A DNA stretch of 64,000 nt. It comes from Conus ventricosus. Its lineage: Eukaryota > Mollusca > Gastropoda > Neogastropoda > Conidae. A program made the position numbers and the translations under genes. The notes beneath the pieces were generated by a model. The model worked only from the letters and a program-made list of their open reading frames with translations, was not told the origin of the DNA and did not search any database. Positions 11,224 through 22,565 of this stretch are shown here, one piece after another; the first letter of the stretch is position 1, and the number at the start of each line of letters is the position of its first letter. The stretch spans positions 135,036,503 to 135,100,502 of the forward strand of contig CM031595.1 of the NCBI GenBank assembly GCA_018398815.1, read 5' to 3'.

Positions 11224-12848
11224 GGGGCGTCTCTTGTGTTGCATAGTTCCACACCCTCTGTTTTTTTTTTCTTTTTCTTTTTGCCTGAGATGAAAGACGA
11301 AGGTTCACTGTCAGTGGGATTGTTGGTACTTTGCCTTCAGTTCCACCATAAAGGTGTCCACAACACACTCTCAGTGGCTTGACTTCAATGAGGTGAAAGC
11401 CCTGATATTACCTTTTGCAGTTGACTGGGCTATAAGCGACATGATGTTATATACAACAAAACAAAACAGCACTGTCACAGCAATATGTTTGTGACGCCAG
11501 CATAAAGCGACAATTATCTTGACTTCACATGATGACAGAAAATCTACTGTTAAGAAACACAATCTATGTTCCAAGCAAAACTCAAAGTCGAAGTAATTGA
11601 GTTTTCACAAATCTTCAGTGTCCATTAGTAGACGCTCTGATCTTTTTTATTTTAAATCTTTTCTTTTTCATGTTTTCCAGCTTGTCCTTTTTCATTTGCA
11701 TGAACGTGCTTCACTTACTCCTATAGCGTAAATTTGTCAAAAATCTAGAAGTAAGGATTGAGTGGGATGGGAGTACATAACGCCAGTGATTCCTACCCAA
11801 TAAGAGTGAATTTCTCCTCCCCTTTTCGGGCCACTTTCTATAGAATGGCCCCAGGTGGAAGAGTGGTTAAAATCTTGTTGCTATTGTTGTGCCCACTGGC
11901 CTCAGGTGGAAGAGTGATTGAAACCTCATTTTAAACCACGCAACCTTTCAGTCTAGAAAAATGCTACCATCTTCCTATCAATGAATTGAACGCTTAAGTG
12001 CTGAAGTACTGTGTTAAACATATCCATACACATTATGAAATGCTCTATTCTGGATTAATGTCAAGGTGATGCAAACCATGGACGAGAGGCTCCTTGTTGA
12101 GGGTTTTCCCACCTGATGTGATCTTTGTGTTTCTGAGGGCGTTTTACATTTTTCATCTGATGTAAGAGTTCACAGAAGAAAGATTTTTAACGATGTTTCC
12201 AGTGTGTTTTTGTAAGGTGTATCTTGAAAAGTTGTTTGAATGCCCCTTTTTTCAATGACTTGTGATTTGACCTCAATGCAATGACAGCCCTGATATGGCC
12301 CTTTGTGGTCGGCTGGGTTATAAGCAACATTACCTTACAATAACTCGCATACACAATCCTTCCCCTCCCCAGCTCTGTTTTGATTATCTATTTTATAGAT
12401 AACGCAGGCTGTAAGTGTAAATGGCAAAGAATCTCACAGTTCTACATAAAAAAGCACTATCAAACATTCAAAACAAAACAAAACACCATCAAACATATAC
12501 ACCTCAGCAGATTCCTCTAGGTTCAAGTCATGGTGCACGTGCAACCTGAAGACTCCATGTTTGAACCAACCATTTCTTCTGCCAACTTTGTTGACACTTC
12601 TGCTTTGTTCCATCGCTCCTTCCATCTCCTCTGCAGCAGGGTTTGGGTTGTCCGAGACTTGCAACTGTTGGGTAGCAGATGCCTCTGAAGGGAATGGAGT
12701 GCCGGTTACTTCTAGATCATCTAGGTCCTCCAGATAAGCCCAAATAGGCCAGTCCTTCACAATGGCCTCTGGAAGGGGCATGTCCATGGTACTCTGCTTT
12801 GACCTCTTCTCTGGGTTCTACGTTTTTGAAGTGTTACTGTTGTGGAAA
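11224..12848. repeat. Array unit 4 (1625 bp)
   Basis: Complete unit with the same order of parts. The antisense ORF (to about 12787) carries DWPIWAY in place of DWPNRAY and the two-base deletion in its second half. Confidence 0.9.
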
Positions 12849-14474
12849 GGGGCGTCTCTTGTGTTGCATAGTTCCACACCCTCTATGTTTTTTTCTTTTC
12901 TTTTTGCCTGAGATGAAAGACGAAGGTTCACTGTCAGTGAGATTGTTGTTAGTTTTGCCTTCAGTTCCACCATAAAGGTGTTCACAACACACTCTCAGTG
13001 GCTTGACTTCAATCAGGTGAAAGCTCTGATATTACCTTTTGCAGTTGACTGGGGTATAAGCGACATGATATGTCATATATAGAACAAAACAGAACAGCAC
13101 TGTCACAGCAATATGTTTGTGACGCCAGCATAAAGCGACAATTATCTTCACACGATGACAGAAAATCTACTGTTAAGAAACACAATCTATGTTCCAAGCA
13201 AAACTCAAAGTCGAAATAATTGAGTTTTCACAAATCTTCAGTGTCCATTAGTAGACGCTCTGATCTTTTTCATTTTAAATCTTTTCTTTGTCATGTTTTC
13301 CAGCTTGTCTTTTTTCATTTGCATGAACGTGCTTCACTTACTCCTATAGCGTAAATTTGTCAAAAATCGGAAGTAAGGATTGAGTGGGATGGGAGTGCAT
13401 AATGCCAGTGATTCCTACCCATTAAGAGTGAATTTCTCCTCCCCTTTTCGGGCCACTTTCTATAGAATGGCCCCAGGTGGAAGAGTGGTTAAAATCTTGT
13501 TGCTATTGTTGTGCCCACTGGCCTCAGGTGGAAGAGTGATTGAAACCTCATTTTAAACCACGCAACTTTTCAGTCTAGAAAAATGCTACCATCTTCCTAT
13601 CAATGAATTGAACGCTTAAGTGCTGAAGTACTGTGTTAAACATATCCATACACATTATGAAATGCTCTATTCTGGATTAATGTCAAGGTGATGCAAACCA
13701 TGGACGAGAGGCTCCATGTTGAGGGATTTCCCACCTGATGTGATCTTTGTATTTCTGAGGGCGTTTTACATTTTTCATCTGATGTAAGAGTTCACAGAAG
13801 AAAGATTTTTAACGAAGTTTCTGGCGTGTTTTTGTAAGGTGTATCTTGAAAAGTTGTTTGAATGCCCCCCCTTCTTTTAATGACCTGTGATTTGACCTCA
13901 ATGCAGTGACAGCCCTGATATGGCCCTTTGTGGTCAGCTGGTTATAAGCAACATTACCTTACCATAACTCGCATATACAATCCTTCCCCTCCCCAGCTCT
14001 GTTTTGAGTATCTATTTTCTAGATAACGCAGGCTGTAAGTGTAAATGGCAAAGAATCTCACACTTCTACATAAAAAAGCACTATCAAACATTCAAAACAA
14101 AACAAAACACCATCAAACACATACACCTCAGCAGATTCCTCTAGGTTCAAGTCATGGTGCACGTGCAACCTGAAGACTCCATGTTTGAACCAACCATTTC
14201 TTCTGCCAGCTTTGTTGACACTTCTGCTTCGTGTTCCATCGCCCCTTCCATCTCCTCTGCAGCAGGGTTTGGGTTGTCCGAGACTTGCAACTGTTGGGCA
14301 GCAGATGCCTCTGAAGGGAATGGAGTGCCGGTTTCTTCTAGATCATCTAGGTCCTCCAGATAAGCCCAGTTAGGCCAGTCCTTCACAATGGCCTCTGGAA
14401 GGGGCATGTCCATGGTCCTCTGCTTTGACATTTTCTCTGGGTTCTACGTTTTTGAAGTGTTACTGTTGTGGAAA
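12849..14474. repeat. Array unit 5 (1626 bp)
   Basis: Complete unit. The antisense ORF at 14147-14431 is full length and in frame. Small changes cluster around the poly-C/T stretch near 13866. Confidence 0.9.
14147..14431 (-). CDS. Recurrent antisense ORF, unit 5 copy
   Basis: 94 codons, same frame and length as the unit 2 copy, with DWPNWAY and DLEETG variants. Unknown function. Part of a repeated family, so expression is not implied. Confidence 0.33.
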   Translation of the reverse strand: MSKQRTMDMPLPEAIVKDWPNWAYLEDLDDLEETGTPFPSEASAAQQLQVSDNPNPAAEEMEGAMEHEAEVSTKLAEEMVGSNMESSGCTCTMT

Positions 14475-14583
14475 GGGGCGTTTCTTGTGTTGCATAGTTC
14501 CACACCATCTATATTTTTTCTTTTTCTTTTTGCCCGAGATGAAAGACGAAGGTTCACTGTCAGTGAGATTGTTGTTAGTTTTG

Positions 14584-15981
14584 CAGGGTTCCCAGGGTCC
14601 TTACCGGTCCTTACAGGTCCTTACATTTTGAATCATCTCAAGTAAGGCCTTACAAGTGCTTATATTAGCATCAAGGTCCTTACAAGTCCTTATGACAGCC
14701 AAAAAAAAATCGTCGATGGCAAAATGCTGGTTGGAAAATCTCGGAAGCAAGCGGTACTTGCTCTGAAATCTGCTCGCCAGTGGGTTCTGACAAATGGCCC
14801 TAGCCTAGCAGACAACTTTCAGCTTGGAAGTTTTGATTTTTGTCTCGTCCTAGTTTTGCATGGTCTCGTTTCGCATGAAGACGCGATACTTACATCCATC
14901 CTTTTCCAGTCTTTGCTCAAGGCAGTCGAAATGCCAGGAAAGTGCATTTCAGGATCGTTGGGTAAAAAAAAAAAAGCAGTACAAGGACTGGTTGCTGAAG
15001 GATCCCCAAAACAAACATTGTGCTCGATGTTCTGTGTGCGAAAGATCACTGCATTTGGCGTCGATGGCACGTAGGGTTGTGCTAGACCATATTCATAATA
15101 TGGGAGGTGTGGAGGGAGTTGTCATTGACAAAAAAAAACTCCTTGTCTCAGCATCAGGAGCCTGGGGAAGATATGACAGATACCTTGCTGAACAGAGGCA
15201 AGAGGAGGAGGCAGCTGTGGAAAAAGAGAAGAGAAAGAGGTCAGGAGAAGAACTGGTCAACCTGAGGAAGAAACATAAATGCACCAGTGATGAGGCACGT
15301 CATCTACTTGAAGAGGCTGACCGTCTAAGCTTCCAGTCTCGGGAGCAGAGAAGTTTCAGTTTGATTGAACGATCCAACACTCTGCGTTTGTTAGCTAAGG
15401 ACAGAAAAAATGAAGCAGAGAGAGTTCAACAGGACATCACAAGGGTCGAAAAAGAATGGGCAAAAATGCTGATTAAGGCCAGTGTATGTGTGTGTGTGCT
15501 CTTTTTTTCTCTCCGACATATATTCAGGATCTGAAAGTGCCTATGACCACTAATAAGTTTTGTTTTTGTTTCTCATTCTCAGTGTCATTTTTTTTTTTAC
15601 TTATCTCTTCTGTTGTGAAAGATTGACATTCAAGTTTAAGTATCAGCTATGACTGTCAGGTTAAAGTATCAGCTGGTTTTAGTTTTAGGTGTGAAAAGAG
15701 TGGATTGAAGTGGAAGACAAGAGACTCAAGACATTGTTCTTACTGAAGACTGAACAAGGGAACAAACAGTTTTCAGTGTGATTTGATTCTGCAGTACAGC
15801 AGCCAAGTTGTGTTGGGTGTATGCTGTGTTTAGTGCATTTCCATGAAGAGATATACAAGTACGTTTTGTAATATATATGCTGCTAATGTTAATGTAGAGG
15901 TCCTTACTAATTTAGAAAATGGTCCTTATAGGTCCTTACAAGGTCCTTACTTGGCATAAACTAAAGTCCCTGGGAACCCTG
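14584..15981 (+). mobile_element. 1.4-kb DNA transposon, copy 1 (hAT-like, probably non-autonomous)
   Basis: The ends are inverted repeats: CAGGGTTCCCAGGG at 14584 and its complement CCCTGGGAACCCTG ending at 15981. Inside each end the motif GGTCCTTAC occurs several times in opposite orientations, as transposase-binding repeats often do. TTTTG is duplicated at 14579-14583 and 15982-15986, and the uninterrupted units show the empty site (TTAGTTTTGCCTTC). The internal ORF covers only a BED-like finger and a charged helix, with no DDE core. Movement would therefore need a transposase from elsewhere. Confidence 0.9.
14860..15534 (+). CDS. BED-like zinc-finger/coiled-coil protein of the 1.4-kb transposon
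   Basis: A frame of 224 codons. From about residue 29 it reads FQDRWVKKKKQYKDWLLKD, then CARCSVCERS and LDHIHNMGG, a Cys2-His2 finger typical of the N-terminus of hAT-like transposases. Residues 110-205 are strongly charged (EEEAAVEKEKRKR, later VQQDITRVEKEW) and should form a coiled coil. The last residues run into a short (GT)n and are probably not genuine. The true start may lie upstream in another frame (from 14724), joined across the A-run at 14966. The copy at 21432-22039 carries the same protein with a frame break in that A-run. Confidence 0.55.
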   Translation: MVSFRMKTRYLHPSFSSLCSRQSKCQESAFQDRWVKKKKQYKDWLLKDPQNKHCARCSVCERSLHLASMARRVVLDHIHNMGGVEGVVIDKKKLLVSASGAWGRYDRYLAEQRQEEEAAVEKEKRKRSGEELVNLRKKHKCTSDEARHLLEEADRLSFQSREQRSFSLIERSNTLRLLAKDRKNEAERVQQDITRVEKEWAKMLIKASVCVCVLFFSLRHIFRI

Positions 15982-17177
15982 TTTTGCCTTCAGTTCCACC
16001 ATAAAGGTGTCCACAACACACTCTCAGTGGCTTGACTTCAATCAGGTGAAAGCTCTGATATAACCTTTTGCAGTTGACTGGGGTATAAGCGACATCATAT
16101 TATGTCATATATAGAACAAAACAGAACAGCACTGTCACAGCAATATGTTTGTGACGCCAGCATAAAGCGACAATTATCTTCACACGATGACAGAAAATCT
16201 ACTGTTAAGAAACACAACCTATGTTCCAAGCAAAACTCAAAGTCGAAGTAATTGAGTTTTCACAAATCTTCAGTGTCCATTAGTAGACGCTCTGATCTTT
16301 TTCATTTTAAATCTTTTCTTTGTCATGTTTTCCAGCTTGTCTTTTTTCATTTGCATGAACGTGCTTCACTTACTCCTATAGCGTAAATTTGTCAAAAATC
16401 GGGAAGTAAGGATTGAGTGGGATGGGAGTGCATAATGCCAGTGATTCCTACCCATTAAGAGTGAATTTCTCCTCCCCTTTTCGGGCCACTTTCTATAGAA
16501 TGGCCCCAGGTGGAAGAGTGGTTAAAATCTTGTTGCTATTGTTGTGCCCACTGGCCTCAGGTGGAAGAGTGATTGAAACCTCATTTTAAACCACGCAACT
16601 TTTCAGTCTAGAAAAATGCTACCATCTTCCTATCAATGAATTGAACGCTTAAGTGCTGAAGTACTGTGTTAAACATATCCATACACATTATGAAATGCTC
16701 TATTCTGGATTAATGTCAAGGTGATGCAAACCATGGACGAGAGGCTCCTTGTTGAGGGATTTCCCACCTGATGTGATCTTTGTGTTTCTGAGGGTGTTTT
16801 ACATTTTTCATCTGATGTAAGAGTTCACAGAAGAAAGATTTTTAACGATGTTTCCAGTGTGTTTTTGTAAGGTGTATCTTGAAAAGTTGTTTGAATGCCC
16901 CTTTATTTTAATGACTTGTGATTTGACCTCAATGCAGTGACAGCCCTGATATGGCCCTTTGTGGTCGGCTGGGTTATAAGCAACATTACCTTACCATAAC
17001 TCGCATACACAATCCTTCCCCTCCCCAGCTCTGTTTTGATTATCTATTTTCTAGATAATGCAGGCTGTAAGTGTAAATGGCAAAGAATCTCACAGTTATA
17101 CATAAAAGCACTATGAAACATTCAAAACAAAACAAAACCACCATCAAACACATACACCTCAGCAGAGTCCTCTAGGT

Positions 17178-17444
17178 TCAAGTAATGGTGGACGGGCAAC
17201 CTGAAGACTCCATGTTTAAACCAACCATTTCTTCTGCCAGCTTTGTTGACACTTCTGCTTTGTGTTCCATCGCCCCTTCCATCTCCTCTGCAGCAGGGTT
17301 TGGCTTGTCCGAGACTTGCAACTGTTGGGCAGCAGATGCCTCTGAAGGGAATGGAGTGCCGGTTACTTCTAGATCATCTAGGTCCTCCAGATAAGCCCTG
17401 TTAGGACAGTCCTTCACAATGACCTCTGGAAGGGACATGTCCAT
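17178..17444 (-). CDS. Recurrent antisense ORF, unit 6 copy
   Basis: 88 codons, starting at MDMSLPEVIVKDCPNRAY; the upstream MSKQRT codons are lost. The right part of unit 1 (7737-7907) has the same VIVKDCPNRAY variant, so these two units are closer to each other than to their neighbours. Confidence 0.33.
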   Translation of the reverse strand: MDMSLPEVIVKDCPNRAYLEDLDDLEVTGTPFPSEASAAQQLQVSDKPNPAAEEMEGAMEHKAEVSTKLAEEMVGLNMESSGCPSTIT

Positions 17445-17505
17445 GGTCCTCTGCTTTGACCTTTTCTCTGGGTTCTACGTTTTTGAAGTGTTACTGTTGT
17501 GGAAA

Positions 17506-19143
17506 GGGGCGTCTCTTGTGTTGCATAGTTCCACACCCTCTATTATTTTTCTTTTTCTTTTTGCCCGAGATGAAAGACGAAGGTTCACTGTCAGTGAGAT
17601 TGTTGTTAGTTTTGCCTTCAGTTCCACCATAAAGGTGTCCACAACACACTCTCAGTGGCTTGACTTCAATCAGGTGAAAGCTCTGATATTACCTTTTGCA
17701 GTTGACTGGGGTATAAGCGACATGATATGTCATAATTTTATATAGAACAAAACAGAACAGCACTGTCACAGCAATATGTTTGTGACGCCAGCATAAAGCG
17801 ACAATTATCTTCACACGATGACAGAAAATCTACTGTTAAGAAACACAATCTATGTTCCAAGCAAAACTCAAAGTCGAAGTAATTGAGTTTTCACAAATCT
17901 TCAGTGTCCATTAGTAGACGCTCTGATCTTTTTCATTTTAAATCTTTTCTTTGTCATGTTTTCCAGCTTGTCTTTTTTCATTTGCATGAACGTGCTTCAC
18001 TTACTCCTATAGCGTAAATTTGTCAAAAATCGGGAAGTAAGGATTGAGTGGGATGGGAGTGCATAATGCCAGTGATTCCTACCCATTAAGAGTGAATTTT
18101 TCTTCCCCTTTTCGGGCCACTTTCTATAGAATGGCCCCAGGTGGAAGAGTGGTTAAAATCTTGTTGCTATTGTTGTGCCCACTGGCCTCAGGTGGAAGAG
18201 TGATTGAAACCTCATTTTAAACCACGCAACTTTTCAGTCTAGAAAAATGCTACCATCTTCCTATCAATGAATTGAACGCTTAAGTGCTGAAGTACTGTGT
18301 TAAACATATCCATACACATTATGAAATGCTCTATTCTGGATTAATGTCAAGGTGATGCAAACCATGGACGAGAGGCTCCTTGTTGAGGGTTTTCCCACCT
18401 GATGTGATCTTTGTGTTTCTGAAGGCGTTTTACATTTTTCATCTGATGTAAGTGTTCACAGAAGAAAGATTTTTAACGATGTTTCCAGTGTGTTTTTGTA
18501 AGGTGTATCTTGAAAAGTTGTTTGAATGCCCCTTTATTTTAATGACTTGTGATTTGACCTCAATGCAGTGACAGCCCTGATATGGCCCTTTGTGGTCGGC
18601 TGGGTTATAAGCAACATTACCTTACCATAACTCGCATACACAATCCTTCCCCTCCCCAGCTCTGTTTTGATTATCTATTTTCTAGATAACGCAGGCTGTA
18701 AGTGTAAATGGCAAAGAATCTCACAGTTCTACATAAAAAAACACTATCAAACATTTAAAAAAAAAACCAATTAAAATCCCATCAAACATATACACCTCAG
18801 CAGATTCCTCTAGGTTCAAGTCATGGTGCACGTGCAACCTGAAGACTCCATGTTTGAACCAACCATTTCTTCTGCCAGCTTTGTTGACACTTTTGCTTCG
18901 TGTTCCATCGCCCCTTCCATCTCCTCTGCAGCAGGGTTTGGGTTGTCCGAGACTTGCAACTGTTGGGCAGCAGATGCCTCTGAAGGGAATGGAGTGCCAG
19001 TTACTTCTAGATCATCTAGGTCCTCCAGATAAGCCCTGTTAGGCCAGTCCTTCACAATGGCCTCTGGAAGGGACATGTCCATGGTCCTCTGCTTTGACAT
19101 TTTCTATGGGTTCTACGGTTTTGAAGTGTTACTGTTGTGGAAA
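17506..19143. repeat. Array unit 7 (1638 bp)
   Basis: Complete unit with a slightly longer spacer (TGTCATAATTTTATATAG) after the first LINE-tail segment. The antisense ORF at 18816-19100 is intact. Confidence 0.9.
18816..19100 (-). CDS. Recurrent antisense ORF, unit 7 copy
   Basis: 94 codons, almost identical to the unit 2 copy. Function unknown. Confidence 0.33.
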   Translation of the reverse strand: MSKQRTMDMSLPEAIVKDWPNRAYLEDLDDLEVTGTPFPSEASAAQQLQVSDNPNPAAEEMEGAMEHEAKVSTKLAEEMVGSNMESSGCTCTMT

Positions 19144-20688
19144 GGGGCGTCTCTTGTGTTGCATAGTTCCACACCCTCTATTTTGTTTTCTTTTCTTTTT
19201 GCCTGAGATGAAAGACGAAGGTTCACTGTCAGTGAGATTGTTGGTACTTTTGCCGTCAGTTCCACCATAAAGGTGTCCACAACACACTCTCAGTGGCTTG
19301 ACTTCAATGAAGTGAAAGCCCTGATATTACCTTTTGCAGTTGACTGGGCTATAAGCGACATGATGTTATATACAACAAAACAAAACAGCACTGTCACAGC
19401 AATATGTTTGTGACGCCAGCATAAAGCGACAATTATCTTGACTTCACATGATGACAGAAAATCTACTGTTAAGAAACACAATCTATGTTCCAAGCAAAAC
19501 TCAAAGTCAAAGTAATTTGAGTTTTCACAAATCTTCAGTGTCCATTAGTAGACGCTCTGATCTTTTTTATTTAAAATCTTTTCTTTTTCATGTTTTCCAG
19601 CTTGTCTTTTTTCATTTGCATGAACGTGCTTCACTTACTCGTATAGCGTAAATTTGTCAAAAATCACGAAGTAAGGATTGAGTGGGATGGGAGTACATAA
19701 CGGCAGTGATTCCTACCCAATAAGAGTGAATTTCTCCTCCCCTTTTCGGGCCACTTTCTACAGAATGGCCCCAGGTGGAAGAGTGGTTAAAATCTTGTTG
19801 CTATTGTTGTGCCCACTGGCCTCAGGTGGAAGAGTGATTGAAACCTCATTTTAAACCACACAACTTTTCAGTCTAGAAAAATGCTACCATCTTCCTATCA
19901 ATGAATTGAACGCTTAAGTGCTGAAGTACTGTGTTAAACATATCCACACACATTATGAAATGCTCTATTCTGGATTAATGTCAAGGTGATGCAAACCATG
20001 GACGGGAGGCTCCTTGTTGAGGGATTTCCCACCTGATGTGATCTTTGTGTTTCTGAGGGCGTTTTATATTTTTCATCTGTAAGAGTTCACAGAAGAAAGA
20101 TTTTTAACGATGTTTCCAGTGTGTTTTTGTAAGGTGTATCTTGAAAAGTTGTTTGAATGCCCCTTTTTTCAATGACCTGTGATTTGACCTCAACGCAATG
20201 ACAGCCCTGATATGGCCCTTTGTGGTCGGCTGGGTTATAAGCAACATTACCTTACCATAACTCGCATACACAATCCTTCCCCTCCCCAGCTCTGTTTTGA
20301 GTATCTATTTTCTAGATAACGCAGGCTGTAAGTGTAAATGGCAAAGAATATCACAGTTCTACATAAAAAAAGCACTATCAATCATTCAAAACAAAACAAA
20401 ACACCATCAAACACATACACCTCAGCAGAGTCCTCTAGGTTCAAGTCATGGTGCGTGTGCAACCGGAAGACTCCATGTTTGAACCAACCATTTCTTTTGC
20501 CAGCTTTGTTGACACTTCTGCTTTGTGTTCCATTGCCCCTTCCATCTCCTCTGCAGCAGGGTTTGGGTTGTCCAAGACTTGCAACTGTTGGGCAGCAGGT
20601 GCCTCTGAAGGGAATGGAGTGCCGGTTTCTTCTAGATCATCTGGGTCCTCCAGATAAGCCCTGTTGGGCCAGTCCTTCACAATGGCCT
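19144..20688. repeat. Array unit 8, truncated at the right
   Basis: It matches the other units up to AATGGCCT at 20688 and then switches to different sequence. The break falls exactly at the point where the antisense ORF would meet its upstream AG. Confidence 0.88.
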
Positions 20689-20800
20689 GGATTTGATTGT
20701 TGTTGTATCGCCCCACCCTAGCCATGCAACATTGCCTCATACTCTGACAGCATTCACGGATCCTCTGACCTGCCACTCTCAGGGCTTCACGGATCGCCAT
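20441..20800 (-). CDS. Antisense ORF with a different N-terminal segment
   Basis: 119 codons. The C-terminal part is the recurrent array ORF (AIVKDWPNRAYLEDPDDLE). The N-terminal part, MAIREALRVAGQRIRECC to GRYNNNQIQ, comes from non-array sequence and joins in frame at GCCATTGTG, the base position that is preceded by AG in the array units. This looks like two exons already joined. The frame upstream, from an ATG at about 20883, is broken by a TGA. Confidence 0.4.
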   Translation of the reverse strand: MAIREALRVAGQRIRECCQSMRQCCMARVGRYNNNQIQAIVKDWPNRAYLEDPDDLEETGTPFPSEAPAAQQLQVLDNPNPAAEEMEGAMEHKAEVSTKLAKEMVGSNMESSGCTRTMT

Positions 20801-21055
20801 CCAGCAGCAGAATAAAGCATTTCAGCAACCTCGCCATCGGGATTTCTGGGGTGGGGACGCCATGTTCTCTATCGACGCCATGCTGTGCGCAAAAACACTT
20901 GAGCAAGCTTCTGTGAATCTTATTACCTTCTTGTATTTAAAAGACAGTGTCTTCCTCTGCTCGAGGCAGCCTGGCAGTATAACGAATCCTCTGATGTAAT
21001 ATTTGTAGGGAGGGCAAATGAAGAAAAAAACTCAGAAAAAAGAAAATGATTTATG
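20662..21055. repeat. Dispersed duplicate block, copy 1
   Basis: CTGTTGGGCCAGTCCTTCAC through CTCAGAAAAAAGAAAATGA is repeated at 24609-25023 with about 95% similarity by eye. It spans a GC-rich stretch that reads like a 5' exon on the minus strand. From 21056 to 21161 there is unrecognised sequence. Confidence 0.85.
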
Positions 21056-21161
21056 TGGAAAATAGATCCAGTTTTCAGGCATTAAGAGTATGTTTGAAAG
21101 AAGGGTGTCTTTTCCCTTTTGTCCATGTAACATGCATCAGACATGCATGTGACAGCCTTGA

Positions 21162-22560
21162 CAGGGTTCCCAGGGTCCTTACAGGTCATTACATTTTGAA
21201 ACACCTCAAGTAAGGCCTTACAAGTGCTTATATTAGCATCAAGGTCCTTACAAGTCCTTATGACAGCCAAAAAAATCGACAAGGGCGAAATGCTGGTTGG
21301 AAAATCTCAGAAGCAAGCGATACTTGCTCTGAAATCTGCTCGCCAATGGGTTCTGACAAACGGCCCTAGCCTAGCAGACAACTTTCAGCTTGGAAGTTTT
21401 GGTTTTTCTCAAGGTCTCGTCCTAGGTTTGCATGGTCTCGTTTCGCGTGAAGACTCGATACTTACATCCATCATTTTCCAGTCTTTGCTCAAGGCAATCT
21501 AAATGCCAGGAAAGTGCATTTCAGGATGATTGGGTAAAAAAAAAAGCAGAACAAGGACTGGTTGCTGAAGGATCCCCAAAACAAACATTATGCTCGATGT
21601 TCTGTGTGCGAAAGATCACCTCATTTGGCGTCGATGGCACGTAGGGTTGTGCTAGACCATATTCATAATATGGGAGGTGTGGAGGGAGTTGTCATTGACA
21701 AAAAAACTCCTTGTCTCAGCATCAGGAGCCTAGGGAAGATTTGACAGATACCTTGCTGAACAGAGGCAAGAGGAGGAGGCAGCTGTGAAAAAAGAGAAGA
21801 GAAAGAGGTTAGGAGAAGAACAGGTCAACCTGAGGAAGAAACATAAATGCACCAGTGATGAGGCACATCATCTACTTGAAGAGTCTGACCGTCTAAACTT
21901 CCAGTCTCAGGAGCAGAAAAGTTTCAGTCTGATTGAACGATCCAACACTCTGCATTTGTTAGCTAAGGACAGAAAAAATGAAGCAGAGAGAGTTCAACAG
22001 GACATCACAAGGGTCGAAAAAGAATGGAAAAAATGCTGATTAAGGCCAGTGTATGTGTGTGTGCTCTTTTTTTTTTCTCCGACATATATTCAGGATCTGA
22101 AAGTGCCTATGACCACTAATAACAGTTTTGTTTTTGTTTTGTTTCTCATTCTCAGTGTCATTTTTTTTTAAACTTATCTTTTCTGTTGTGAAAGATTGAC
22201 ATTCAAGTTTAAGTCATCAGCTATGACTGTCAGGTTAAAGTATCAGCTGGTTTTAGTTTTAGGTGTGAAAAGAGTGGATTCAAGTGGAAGACAAGAGACT
22301 CGAGACATTGTTCTTTCTGAAGACAGAACAAGGGAACAAACAGTTTTCAGTGTGATTTGATTCTGCAGTACAGCAGCCAAGTTGTGTTGGGTGTATGCTG
22401 TGTTTGGTGCATTTCCATGAAGAGATATACAAGTACGTTTTGTAATATATTATGCTGCTAATGTTAATGTAGCTCTAGGTCCTTACTAATTTAGAAAATG
22501 GTCCTTATAGGTCCTTACAAGGTCCTTACTTGGCATAAGCTGAAGTCCCTGGGAACCCTG
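21162..22560 (+). mobile_element. 1.4-kb DNA transposon, copy 2
   Basis: Same inverted ends CAGGGTTCCCAGGG and CCCTGGGAACCCTG, same subterminal GGTCCTTAC motifs, 1399 bp. CTTGA is duplicated at 21157-21161 and 22561-22565. The restored site (GTGACAGCCTTGATATGGCC) is itself a LINE-tail-like sequence. The internal ORF is broken by a stop and an indel in the A-run at 21537. Frames at 21562-21744 and 21785-22039 preserve the finger and coiled-coil segments. Confidence 0.9.
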
Positions 22561-22565
22561 CTTGA

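Larger units (their letters stand above)
14475..17505. repeat. Array unit 6 carrying a 1.4-kb transposon
   Basis: Unit 6 is 3031 bp because a transposon with its 5-bp duplication (1403 bp in all) is inserted near its left end. The remaining 1628 bp match the other units throughout. Confidence 0.9.
1430..20688. repeat. Tandem array of a 1.63-kb satellite-like unit, about eight copies
   Basis: The landmark GGGGCGTCTCTTGTGTTGCA recurs at 1430, 7969, 9597, 11224, 12849, 14475, 17506 and 19144. Removing two transposon insertions gives unit lengths of 1625, 1628, 1627, 1625, 1626, 1628 and 1638 bp, with a shortened last unit. Units are almost identical, differing by scattered substitutions and small indels. 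Each holds, in order: a (T)n-rich spacer; a first LINE-tail-like segment (AAAGCCCTGATATTACC... to TATAAGCGACATGAT); two short tRNA-like heads (AGGTGGAAGAGTGGTTAA and AGGTGGAAGAGTGATTGA); a second, longer LINE-tail-like segment ending TATAAGCAACATTACC; and a minus-strand ORF of about 94 codons. Confidence 0.92.
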
